From Bacillota bacterium (lineage in GTDB: Bacteria > Bacillota > Clostridia > Acetivibrionales > DTU013), in NCBI GenBank assembly GCA_023433505.1, contig JAEZCO010000032.1, positions 62,001 to 126,000 of the forward strand: a DNA stretch of 64,000 nt, in the 5' to 3' direction. Each line of letters opens with the position of its first letter. Position 1 is the stretch's first letter. Position numbers and translations under genes: made by a program. Below are positions 8,514 through 16,831 of this stretch, one piece after another. The notes beneath the pieces are model-generated. The model ran no database searches. It saw only the letters and a program-made list of their open reading frames with translations, and had not been told where the DNA came from.

Positions 8514-9050
8514 TCAGCTTAAATCATTCAGTGTTTCTATGGCCCATCCAAGTTCGGCCTGATAATGACATTCATGATGGTTGAATATGATATTCACCAT
8601 TGCTTTAAATTCATGGGGGACAAATTGCAAGGTTTCATTTTTATGATGTTGAATTGCTGCAATGATTTTTTTTAACTTTTCAATATAGGCTGCCAGTTGC
8701 ACGGTGATATCTGAGATTTTCAGATACTCTGAAAAATAAAACACACTGTCTGAAGGAAATGTAGGACGATAGTCAAAATCAAGTAGTCCGTTCAGCATAT
8801 CCCTGAAAGCCTTAATACCCTTATCTGTAATCGAATATACGGTTTTTTCCGGCCTACTGCCCGGCTTTTCACTGCTTGCCAATAGCAGACCGTCGGTTTC
8901 CATTTTTTCAAGATGATAATAGATGGTTGGAAGCTTGATCTGCGTGAAATCGGAAAGCTGTTCCGCGATTGTCTTTTTAATCTGATATCCATGCTGCGGT
9001 CCGAATCTCTGCAGTAATCCAAGAATATAAAGCGGTATTATGAAAATCAC
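8514..9050 (-). CDS. PadR-family transcriptional regulator
   Basis: 178 residues: N-terminal winged helix (LGLLQRFGPQHGYQIKK ... TIYYHLEKMETDGLL) and a C-terminal helical Vir_act_alpha_C-type dimerisation domain. The listed GTG start overlaps its own apparent ribosome binding site (AAAGGGTG), so translation may really begin a few codons later, possibly at a rare ATT or ATA codon. PadR proteins usually repress their own operon in response to phenolics, antibiotics or other toxic compounds; this one shares its transcript with the methyltransferase. Confidence 0.9.
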   Translation of the reverse strand: MIFIIPLYILGLLQRFGPQHGYQIKKTIAEQLSDFTQIKLPTIYYHLEKMETDGLLLASSEKPGSRPEKTVYSITDKGIKAFRDMLNGLLDFDYRPTFPSDSVFYFSEYLKISDITVQLAAYIEKLKKIIAAIQHHKNETLQFVPHEFKAMVNIIFNHHECHYQAELGWAIETLNDLS

Positions 9051-9064
9051 CCTTTCTTATATCA

Positions 9065-9111
9065 TTAGTCAGTACTGAGTATAATTATACTCAGTACTGA
9101 CTAAATGTCAA
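9065..9111 (-). promoter_or_regulatory. 40-bp perfect palindrome overlapping a consensus promoter (PadR operator)
   Basis: The 40 bp from 9065 to 9104 are a perfect palindrome centred between 9084 and 9085; each half contains TAGTCAGTACTGAG. On the minus strand TTGACA (plus 9106-9111), a 16-bp spacer and TATAAT (plus 9084-9089) form a near-ideal promoter, and the palindrome fills spacer and -10. PadR binding would block the polymerase, giving autoregulation of the PadR-methyltransferase operon. Confidence 0.85.
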
Positions 9112-9339
9112 GACTAAAATATGCCGCAGTCAACGATGATGGGCAAAGAATTCATTGTATGTCTGTCCACATTAGCTTGATCTTGAAAATCTGCTGAGAG
9201 TCATGGCAAACGAAAGATTGAGCGGACGGAAGATATGTGAATCAAGGGCTTTGGAGATTTTGTTTTATGTAATTTGCAGAAAAAGAAAAAAACAGGATGG
9301 ACAAAAATCAAGAAAACTGTAGAAATTTGTTTTTTCTTC

Positions 9340-9348
9340 TGGTATAAT
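9340..9348 (+). promoter_or_regulatory. extended -10 promoter before the MATE gene
   Basis: TGGTATAAT is a perfect extended -10 element, about 100 bp before the MATE start. The rest of the 9112-9451 intergenic stretch is AT-rich and holds no convincing gene. Confidence 0.5.
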
Positions 9349-9451
9349 ACTTTAAATTATGACAATAAAAATGTAATTCATAAAATTACAGATAAAGTAA
9401 TTAAAGATTTATCTTGTCAGTACAATAAATACAAAGGAAGCGAATGCCCTT

Positions 9452-10837
9452 ATGAACTCACGGAACCGTGACATGGATATGTGCAACGGACCGCTGTTCA
9501 GTAAAATATTGATTTTCGCCTTACCCATCATGGCAATGAACATCCTGGAACTGCTGTTCAATACAGCGGATATGGTAGTTGTCGGACGATTTTCAGGCAG
9601 CCGCGCATTGGCCGCGGTGGGAGCGACAGGAGCTCTTATTAACCTGATCGTTACCTTGTTTATGGGCTTGTCTGTGGGTACCAGTGTAATTACGGCGCAG
9701 GATGTCGGTGCCGGCCAGACGGATGCAGTAAGCCGGTCTGTCCACACATCAATCGTTATCAGCATTATCAGCGGTCTGATTGTCATGGTGGCGGGCCTTA
9801 TCCTTTGTGAGCCTTTATTAATTTTTATGGGTACGCCGAAGGATATCTTACCCCTTTCAGCACTGTATATGAGAATCTACTTTATAGGCGTGCCCGCAAT
9901 CATGGTATACAACTTTTGCGCTGCCATCTTACGCGCTGTGGGCGACACCCGCCGCCCTATGTACTTTCTTATCACTACTGGCATTGTGCACGTTATATTC
10001 AACCTATTTTTCGTCATCGTACTGCACATGAGCGTCGGTGGTGTAGCATCTGCTACGGTCATTTCTCAATATCTGGCAGTGCTGCTGATTATGATCTACC
10101 TTTACAGGTATGATGGAGCCATACGTTTCATACCCCGACGGATGCTTATTGATGGAGGTAAACTGAAGGACATTGTGAGGATCGGGTTGCCCGCGGGGTT
10201 GCAAGGTTTATTGTTCTCTATTTCCAATGTGCTGATCCAGTCAGCTGTCAATTCCTTCGGTTCCACCATGGTTGCGGCCAGTTCGGCTTCAAGCAATGTC
10301 GAGGGCTATGTCGGCACCACGATGAATGCCTATTATAACGCTGCTGTCACCTTTACCGGACAGAACATGGGCGCAAAGAAGTATAATCGGATAGACACGG
10401 TTGCAAAGGTGTGCACAGCATTGATATTCGCCACATGGATTGTCTTGAGCGGAGCAATAATGCTTTTCGGCAGGCAGTTGCTGGGTATCTTTACGTCCGA
10501 TCCGAAGGTCGTTGAATTGGGCATGCTGCGTATGAATGTCATGATGGTCGCATACTTTACCTGCGGCACGATGAATGTATATCCGGGCTTGACCCGCGGG
10601 ATGGGTTTTTCAATACTGCCAATGCTTTGTACATTGGTAGGAGCCTGCATTATGCGGATGGTTTGGCTGGCTACGGTATTTGCCTGGTATCCAACAGAAA
10701 TTATGCTCTTTGTGTGCTATCCGATCACCTGGGCGTTGGCGGGACTTGGCCAGGTAGGCTGCTTCTTCTACGCACGGAACCGGATTCGCAGAAATGCTGT
10801 GCCGGAAACTCAACCGGTGGAAGCCTGTGGAATATGA
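9452..10837 (+). CDS. MATE-family efflux transporter
   Basis: 461 residues with about 12 membrane helices in two MatE halves. The N-terminal signature is clear: NGPLFSKILIFALPIMAMNILELLFNTADMVVVGRFSG. It expels drugs or cationic metabolites by Na+ or H+ antiport. RBS AAGGAAG lies about 10 bases before ATG. It stands alone on the plus strand and converges with the kinase gene ending at 10845. Confidence 0.93.
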   Translation: MNSRNRDMDMCNGPLFSKILIFALPIMAMNILELLFNTADMVVVGRFSGSRALAAVGATGALINLIVTLFMGLSVGTSVITAQDVGAGQTDAVSRSVHTSIVISIISGLIVMVAGLILCEPLLIFMGTPKDILPLSALYMRIYFIGVPAIMVYNFCAAILRAVGDTRRPMYFLITTGIVHVIFNLFFVIVLHMSVGGVASATVISQYLAVLLIMIYLYRYDGAIRFIPRRMLIDGGKLKDIVRIGLPAGLQGLLFSISNVLIQSAVNSFGSTMVAASSASSNVEGYVGTTMNAYYNAAVTFTGQNMGAKKYNRIDTVAKVCTALIFATWIVLSGAIMLFGRQLLGIFTSDPKVVELGMLRMNVMMVAYFTCGTMNVYPGLTRGMGFSILPMLCTLVGACIMRMVWLATVFAWYPTEIMLFVCYPITWALAGLGQVGCFFYARNRIRRNAVPETQPVEACGI

Positions 10838-10844
10838 ACGTCGG

Positions 10845-12671
10845 TTAATAAGGAAGTAAAATCCGGACTGTCGTACCTTTCCCAGGAGTGCTGGAAATAT
10901 CCAGACCGTATTGTTCTCCGAAACGCAGCTTTATCCGCTGGTTTACATTCATAAGGCCATAGCCGCTGCCGGTTTTACTTTCTATTTGGCCAGTCTGCAA
11001 TTGCATAAGCCTGGCTGGCTCAATGCCGATCCCGTTGTCTTCCACTTCCAGAATTACCCTGTTTTCTGTTCGATAGCCCCGGATAGCTATGGCAATCTCC
11101 TGATTTTCTTCTCCGCACCCATGCTCAATGGAATTCTCGACGATGGGCTGGAGAACGAGTTTTACGGTTGGGACATCCATAATATCGCTGCTTATGTTAA
11201 AATATGGTTTTACCCGGTTCATTGTCCGATACCGCTGTATCTCGAGATAGGATCTTACACATTGGACTTCTTCCCGGATGGGGATGACCTCTTTTCCCTT
11301 GCTAAGTGAAATACGGTAGAAATTTGCAATATTTTCTACGAATTCCCGGATTTCCGCACCTGTATTTTTGACTGTCATCCAATTGATAGCAGACAGTGTG
11401 TTGTACAGGAAATGCGGATTTATTTGTGCTTGTAAAGCTGCAAGCTCTGCTTCCTTTTTCTTCAGGTTTAATATATAAACCTCATTGATGTACAGTTTTA
11501 TGCGATCAGCCATCTCACTGAAATTGCGGTCCAGAATGGCAAATTCATCTTTTCCTCCGATGGATTGCTTGATGTCGAAGGTACCCTGTTTCATATGCTG
11601 TATCTTTTTAAGGAGGACATTTAACCGCCGTACCAATAATTCCGAAAGGAGCAGAATAATAAGAACAGCTATGACTATGCAAATAGCAATGAACACCAGG
11701 GAAATAAATTGAAGATTCTTTGTTTGCTTTAACAGATTATTCAAAGGAATAACCGAGATTACTCTCCACCCGTTATGAAGCGTCCTATAGATCGCTCTTT
11801 CGCGGCTGTTGGCGTTGTTGATGTCAAATTCACCATTCGCTTCAGTTACTTTTGATAAAAGATATGAATTCTCCAGCTTCTTACCAACCAACTCGCGCTT
11901 GTTTGAAGTAATGACGATGCCGTTATCGTTGATAAGATAGATATCCTTGTCGCGGCTATCTTCTTTAATTAGAGCATATAGGCTGTTTTCTCTAACCTCC
12001 AGGGTTAATATATCCTTAAAACTACCGGTATATTGAAAATTCATAGGCCGGTTGTAAGTATAAATCAATTCGGCATTACTGATTTTAGAACTATATTCAT
12101 CCTTATCCCAGTAATTGTTTTTTAAATTGATATACCGGCTTTCAGACCAATATCCTTTGATTCCTGCGGAGGATATCTTTTTAAACTCCGGCGTTGCTGC
12201 CTGCTCCGGGGTCATCCGCATCAAATATACGCCTGGGGAGTAAAGCGTGTCGTTGGTGAAGTATATCAGGACCCGCCGGATATCGCTCCGGTATTTTGTA
12301 TATCCCACCAAGAGTTCGCGGATACTGTCGCTTGCGTCGATAATATCCACAGGATATTCATACTCACGGTGCAGCAGGCCGTTCAATATGGAATTCAGAT
12401 ATAGGTAATTTGCAATATCTTCATATTCGTACAATTTATTATCGATGTTTCCGGATAACTGGGTTAATGATGACTTATAACTGGAGGTGGATTGGTCTAT
12501 GATGATTATATTTGCTTTTTCCAGCAAAAAGCTGCTTAAAAGGACTACAGGGATGATAAATACGATGATGTAGGACAGAATGAGCTTCTGCTTTATTTTC
12601 ATATCATTGGTAAGCTGTATAAGCCGGGAAAAGATATACGATCGGAATTTGTCAGCTCTTTTTTGTGCCAT
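10845..12671 (-). CDS. YesM-type sensor histidine kinase
   Basis: 608 residues: membrane helix at about 28-50, a large extracellular dCache-like sensor (about 55-310), a second helix at about 315-340, HAMP (about 341-393), His_kinase domain with the phospho-histidine in LQAQINPHFLYNTLSAINWM, and HATPase_c ending in GYGLMNVNQRIKL. Family members sense extracellular sugars and signal to YesN-type AraC regulators. The gene overlaps its regulator by 20 bp and is translated from ATG after AGGAG. The pair is divergent from the sugar ABC genes at 14.9-18.6 kb, its probable target. Confidence 0.93.
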   Translation of the reverse strand: MAQKRADKFRSYIFSRLIQLTNDMKIKQKLILSYIIVFIIPVVLLSSFLLEKANIIIIDQSTSSYKSSLTQLSGNIDNKLYEYEDIANYLYLNSILNGLLHREYEYPVDIIDASDSIRELLVGYTKYRSDIRRVLIYFTNDTLYSPGVYLMRMTPEQAATPEFKKISSAGIKGYWSESRYINLKNNYWDKDEYSSKISNAELIYTYNRPMNFQYTGSFKDILTLEVRENSLYALIKEDSRDKDIYLINDNGIVITSNKRELVGKKLENSYLLSKVTEANGEFDINNANSRERAIYRTLHNGWRVISVIPLNNLLKQTKNLQFISLVFIAICIVIAVLIILLLSELLVRRLNVLLKKIQHMKQGTFDIKQSIGGKDEFAILDRNFSEMADRIKLYINEVYILNLKKKEAELAALQAQINPHFLYNTLSAINWMTVKNTGAEIREFVENIANFYRISLSKGKEVIPIREEVQCVRSYLEIQRYRTMNRVKPYFNISSDIMDVPTVKLVLQPIVENSIEHGCGEENQEIAIAIRGYRTENRVILEVEDNGIGIEPARLMQLQTGQIESKTGSGYGLMNVNQRIKLRFGEQYGLDISSTPGKGTTVRILLPY

Positions 12672-14283
12672 CCCTGAATTCTCCTGGCGTCACGCCATAA
12701 TATTCTTTAAACACCGAACAAAAATAGGATGCGCTTTCATATCCTACCATGGTACTGATATCCTGTACTTTCAGGCTTGTGTTTTTCAACATTTCCATAG
12801 CTTTTTTCATTCTGTATTCAACCAGATAATCCTGTACGGTAATCCCTGTTTTATTCTTAAATACCCTACGGATATACCCGGAAGCCATAAAGACCTTTCG
12901 GGAGATATCATCAATTGTAAGGTTATTTTCATAGCCGGCGTGGATTATTTCCTTGATTTGCTGTATAAGCACACTGTTCTTATCCTGACGCAGGTTGTAC
13001 AGGTATTCTGCTATAGCGCGGAGGCAGTTGGAAATCCAGTTCCTGATATCGGGAATGGTCTCGAAATGCATGATTTTTGACCATGGAGACACACCCGTTC
13101 CCAATACATTCTCTATGCTTTCATGATTTTCTGAAAGGATACGGATGGCGGAGCTTACCAGCTGCATGCAAATTGATTGCAGATACTGCTTATCCATCCG
13201 CTGACTTGTCGTAATTTCAGAGAAAAGATTGTTCACCACTTCGGCCACCAGCTTTGGATTGGCTGCCGAAATGGCTTCATCAAGCCTGGCGATGATTTCA
13301 TTCAGATTTGGTTGCATTGCCATATCCGGAGTGATTTTGTCTTCATACCATAGTACTCTGTTGTTGCCAAGATAGAATTTTTGATGGACTGCTTTCCTTG
13401 CCTGTTGGTATAATAGCGGCAGCATTTCCAGGTCGGAGGATATGGAGCTCAGGCCGATTGTGGCGTCTATGCTGCTATTAGTCCTTATTCGCTGGAGGAT
13501 GTTCTCGCCGTAAACCTCTGCTTGATGAGATATTTCTTCATCGTTCAGGATGGCGGGGAAGTAAAGCAGCCTGGCAAATTCTCCGTCATGAGTGCCCAAA
13601 GCGGGAAAGTCGCCTATCTGACGGCCCTGAGCATTGATATCATTCATAAGCTTCAACGTTTCGGTATAAATCTCTTCTTCACTATGGGTGCTGCAAAACT
13701 GCGCAAATTCATTTATTTCAATGATAGAAACACAAAACTTTCCCGGATGAATGCGGATCCCCAGGAAACGTGCCCTTTCCAGTAATTTTTTAGTATCGAG
13801 CCTGGTGATTCCGAGAAGGACCTCCCGGAAAAACTTCTCTCGCAGCAGCGGTATGCTTTCATTCAATTGCTTCTTCAGAACAGCTACCTCTTCATGCTTG
13901 TATTTATCTTCAAGGAAAATATTAGCTGCTTTTTTTATTACATTGAGAAGTTCTCCCATATTTACCGGCTTCAGAAGATAAGCGAATGCGTTTATAGTAA
14001 TGGCATTTCTCACTGCCTCGAAATCTTCATAGCCGCTGATGAAGATGATTTTGGTTGCCGGGGATTGTTTCCTTACATTTTCCGCCAAACTCAGCCCGTC
14101 CATCACCGGCATTTTTACATCGGTGATGATCAGATCGACGTTCTCTTTCTCCAGCAATTGCAGCGCGGCCTTTCCATTCCATGCCTCTCCGATGATTTCA
14201 ATCCCTAATTCATTCCAGTTGCAAATTGAACGGATGCCTTCTCTTTCCATTTCCTCATCATCTACAATCAAGAGCTTAAGAAT
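12652..14283 (-). CDS. YesN-type response regulator (AraC output), probable ATT start
   Basis: About 543 residues: receiver with D55 in IITDVKMPVMDG, a long linker with the SSISSDLEMLPLLYQQARKA segment typical of YesN, and an AraC HTH at the end (IDDISRKVFMASGYIRRVFK ... SASYFCSVFKEYYG). The open frame extends upstream to an ATG at 14376, but that extra part is unlike the family. GGAGG (plus 14291-14295) stands 7 bases before an ATT at 14283 that would give MLKLLIVDDEE, the canonical YesN N-terminus. ATT initiation is rare but best explains the sequence. It should control the divergent sugar ABC operon. Confidence 0.88.
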   Translation of the reverse strand: MLKLLIVDDEEMEREGIRSICNWNELGIEIIGEAWNGKAALQLLEKENVDLIITDVKMPVMDGLSLAENVRKQSPATKIIFISGYEDFEAVRNAITINAFAYLLKPVNMGELLNVIKKAANIFLEDKYKHEEVAVLKKQLNESIPLLREKFFREVLLGITRLDTKKLLERARFLGIRIHPGKFCVSIIEINEFAQFCSTHSEEEIYTETLKLMNDINAQGRQIGDFPALGTHDGEFARLLYFPAILNDEEISHQAEVYGENILQRIRTNSSIDATIGLSSISSDLEMLPLLYQQARKAVHQKFYLGNNRVLWYEDKITPDMAMQPNLNEIIARLDEAISAANPKLVAEVVNNLFSEITTSQRMDKQYLQSICMQLVSSAIRILSENHESIENVLGTGVSPWSKIMHFETIPDIRNWISNCLRAIAEYLYNLRQDKNSVLIQQIKEIIHAGYENNLTIDDISRKVFMASGYIRRVFKNKTGITVQDYLVEYRMKKAMEMLKNTSLKVQDISTMVGYESASYFCSVFKEYYGVTPGEFRDGTKKS

Positions 14284-14636
14284 AAAAATTCCTCCTTTTG
14301 AAGAATCCCGATACTTAGGAGTACTGAAAATATTATTTCCCGCCTTTCTGAAAATACCGTCCGCAATGGACTGCATTTTCAGAAAGATATACGGAAAATT
14401 ATATTTTTACCTGTACTTAAGTATAACACAATAGAAAAGCATTTATTATTTATGAATAGACAATATATATAGAAATTTGCCAAGTCAATAGCCGGGGTTC
14501 ATAATACGATATAAACAGTTCGGATTGCATCATTAAGCTCTTTAGCCTCAAAGCAGAGCAGGTCTCTAACTGCATATGCCATATATTGTGCCGTTCTTCA
14601 AGTTCATATGCCGATATAAAATGTGCACATCTTCCC

Positions 14637-14665
14637 TTCATGCGGGCTGCAGACTGCTTTATAAT
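14637..14665 (+). promoter_or_regulatory. possible promoter of the sugar ABC operon
   Basis: TTCATG (14637-14642), a 17-bp spacer and a consensus TATAAT (14660-14665). The poor -35 fits a promoter needing an activator such as the YesN regulator. It leaves a leader of about 220 nt that contains the repeat element. The stretch 14377-14636 shows no gene. Confidence 0.45.
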
Positions 14666-14701
14666 TTGATTATGGAATGTTTAGCAATCCATTAGCATCA
14701 T

Positions 14702-14791
14702 GTTGAACAACGTCACAGTCCTCTTAGCTGGGGGCTACCGATTGAAAAAGCAGTCAGTGGTGGGCTGCAATTCCTAACTGACGTTGTTCAA
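14702..14791 (+). repeat. 90-bp inverted-repeat element, copy A of a shared 5'-leader module
   Basis: TTGAACAACGTCA (14703-14715) is repeated as a perfect inverted copy at 14779-14791, enclosing 63 bp. The first 20 bp, GTTGAACAACGTCACAGTCC (14702-14721), recur exactly at 63058-63077. A further hairpin, GGGCGAA with TTCGCCC, follows near 14815-14833. It may be a miniature mobile element or a structured leader RNA. Confidence 0.7.
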
Positions 14792-14846
14792 AGTGGCGCA
14801 CGAAGTGTAGCGTAGGGCGAATTCATTTCGCCCGCAGCGAGGGGAA

Positions 14847-14881
14847 ATGGGGGCATGCCCCCAATGAAAATTGAAAGGAAG
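14847..14881 (+). repeat. GC-rich palindrome and RBS module shared with the 63-kb locus
   Basis: ATGGGGGCATGCCCCCA (14847-14863) is identical to 63098-63114 and contains a 14-bp palindrome. In both loci it is followed by a TG(A/G)AAATTG(A/G)AAG stretch and then a purine-rich ribosome binding site for the next gene. Confidence 0.7.
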
Positions 14882-14891
14882 GGCGAGCATT

Positions 14892-15845
14892 TTGCAGCAC
14901 CTAACTATGAAGCAAGTCACTGTGCATAAAGCCGGAGCAGGTTTATGGCAGAGAATCTACAAGCAGCGTATTCTTTTAGCTATGACCTTACCCTTCGTAC
15001 TATGGGTCATTGTTTTCAGTTACACTCCCTTATGGGGATTATTGATGGCTTTTGAAAATTATGATCCGGGAAAGGGGATTCTTGGGAGCCCGTGGGTAGG
15101 CTTGAAGCATTTTGTAGCTTTCTTTACAGACGATAATTTCATATTGCTTATACGAAACACCGTCTCCATGGGATTTATCAATATAGCGCTGGGCACTGTA
15201 TTTCCAATCGTATTTGCTTTGTTTTTAAATGAAATCAGATGCCTGGGACTTAAAAAAACAGTCCAGACCATATCCTACCTGCCGCATTTTATTTCTTATG
15301 TCGTTGTGGCAAATATATTCCTGACGCTGTTATCTCCCACGGATGGGGTTGTCAATCAGCTTCTGATGCTTCTTAACATCACGAAGGAACCGGTTTTCTT
15401 TTTTGCGAAGCCGGAGCTCTTCTGGTTCTTGATTGGTTTTATCAACATATGGAAAGAAGTTGGCTGGTCGGCGATTATCTATATCGCTGCAATATCCTCT
15501 ATTAACCCTGAGCTCTATGAAGCTGCTACCACGGATGGAGCCGGGAGATGGAGAAAAATGTGGCATATTACTCTGTCCGGTATAAAGCCTACGATCGTCG
15601 TCCTGCTGATACTGAGTGTGCCCGACCTGATTAACGCAGGCTTTGAGCCGTCCTATCTGCTGGGTAATTCTCTGGTGAGTGATTACTCGGAAGTAATTGA
15701 CACATATGTTTATAAAATCGGGCTTGGAAACGGACAATATTCCTTTGCAACGGCAGTCGGTTTTTTCAAGATGATTATCAGCCTCATACTCATATTTTCA
15801 GCAAATAAAATATCCAAAAAAATTAGCGAGTACGGCATTTACTGA
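14892..15845 (+). CDS. Carbohydrate ABC transporter permease, LplB type
   Basis: About 317 residues with six membrane helices. The permease loop EAATTDGAGRWRKMWHITLSGIKP matches the EAA motif of MalF-like proteins, and SYLPHFISYVVVANIFLTLLSP is characteristic of the LplB group that works with YtcP and a large lipoprotein. Start choice: a TTG at 14892 sits 8 bases after GGAAGGG; an upstream TTG at 14871 (324 residues) lacks a binding site, and ATG 14907 is also possible. First gene of a three-gene operon. Confidence 0.9.
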   Translation: MQHLTMKQVTVHKAGAGLWQRIYKQRILLAMTLPFVLWVIVFSYTPLWGLLMAFENYDPGKGILGSPWVGLKHFVAFFTDDNFILLIRNTVSMGFINIALGTVFPIVFALFLNEIRCLGLKKTVQTISYLPHFISYVVVANIFLTLLSPTDGVVNQLLMLLNITKEPVFFFAKPELFWFLIGFINIWKEVGWSAIIYIAAISSINPELYEAATTDGAGRWRKMWHITLSGIKPTIVVLLILSVPDLINAGFEPSYLLGNSLVSDYSEVIDTYVYKIGLGNGQYSFATAVGFFKMIISLILIFSANKISKKISEYGIY

Positions 15846-15860
15846 GGGGGAGCATAACGG

Positions 15861-16751
15861 ATGAAACAAAAAAACGGCGGACATATTTTTGCTGTAATCA
15901 ATAGCGGGGTCTTTGTAATTCTGGCTTTTATAACTTTATATCCCTTTATCAATATATTGGCGTTATCCTTAAACGATGCGGTTGATACAATGGCGGGCGG
16001 GATTTTCTTCTGGCCGAGGATCTGGTCTCTGGACAGCTATTATGTCATTTTCAAGCACAACAGTCTGGTAAGCGCATTTTTGATGAGTGTGGCAAGGACG
16101 GTTGCCGGGACGGTCTTATCCATTCTTGGTGCTTCTATTATGGGATATGTATTGACCAAAAAGTATCTGGTGGGCTACAAGTTTTTTTACATGCTTTTTA
16201 TTATCAGCATGTTCTTGAATGTAGGCCTTCTTCCAAGCTATATGCTTTACAAAAACCTTCACATCTATGATACCTTTGCAGTGTATATCCTTCCCGGTCT
16301 TGTCGGCGTGTTTTACCTTATCCTTTTCAGGACATATTTTTTGCAGCTTCCCGCCTCGTTGGAGGAATCCGCTTATATTGACGGGGCCAATGAGTTTCAG
16401 GTATTTATCCGTGTCATGCTGCCTCTATCGGCGCCGATCCTTGCCACCGTCGGCCTGTTTATTGCTGTCGGACAGTGGAATTCCTGGACGGATACGCTTT
16501 ACTTCACAACCGACGACAGGCTGGAGACGCTGCAATATGTCCTTATGAAAATACTTCGGCAGGCAGAGGCTGCGCAAATGGTTAATTCTGCGGAGATGGA
16601 CATGCTGCGCAGGAAAAAATTGATTAAGATCTCTCCCGATTCGGTAAAAATGGCTATCACCATCGTCGCAACACTGCCCATCCTGTTGGTTTATCCGTTT
16701 TTACAGAAGTATTTCATCAAAGGCATGACCATAGGCGCAGTCAAAGGATAG
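15861..16751 (+). CDS. Carbohydrate ABC transporter permease, YtcP type
   Basis: 296 residues with six helices. The EAA loop EESAYIDGANEFQVFIRVMLPLSAPI and the terminal FIKGMTIGAVKG are diagnostic of the MalG/YtcP group. It starts 15 bp after the LplB-type gene, with GAGGGGG as ribosome binding site. It forms the membrane channel with its neighbour; no ATPase gene is nearby, as usual for systems that use a shared MsmX-type ATPase. Confidence 0.92.
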   Translation: MKQKNGGHIFAVINSGVFVILAFITLYPFINILALSLNDAVDTMAGGIFFWPRIWSLDSYYVIFKHNSLVSAFLMSVARTVAGTVLSILGASIMGYVLTKKYLVGYKFFYMLFIISMFLNVGLLPSYMLYKNLHIYDTFAVYILPGLVGVFYLILFRTYFLQLPASLEESAYIDGANEFQVFIRVMLPLSAPILATVGLFIAVGQWNSWTDTLYFTTDDRLETLQYVLMKILRQAEAAQMVNSAEMDMLRRKKLIKISPDSVKMAITIVATLPILLVYPFLQKYFIKGMTIGAVKG

Positions 16752-16831
16752 GGACCAGATAGATATAAGTTGGCAATAAAATTCATTGAATTTTATTATA
16801 AAAATACTATTATTAAATGAGGAGGAGAATT

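Noticed and set aside
9274..9471. 65-codon frame before the MATE gene
   Set aside because: It spans the predicted MATE promoter and is Lys/Phe-rich by AT content; no binding site.
14702..14791. Inverted-repeat element considered as an insertion sequence
   Set aside because: Too short for a transposase and no target-site duplication seen; kept as a repeat only.
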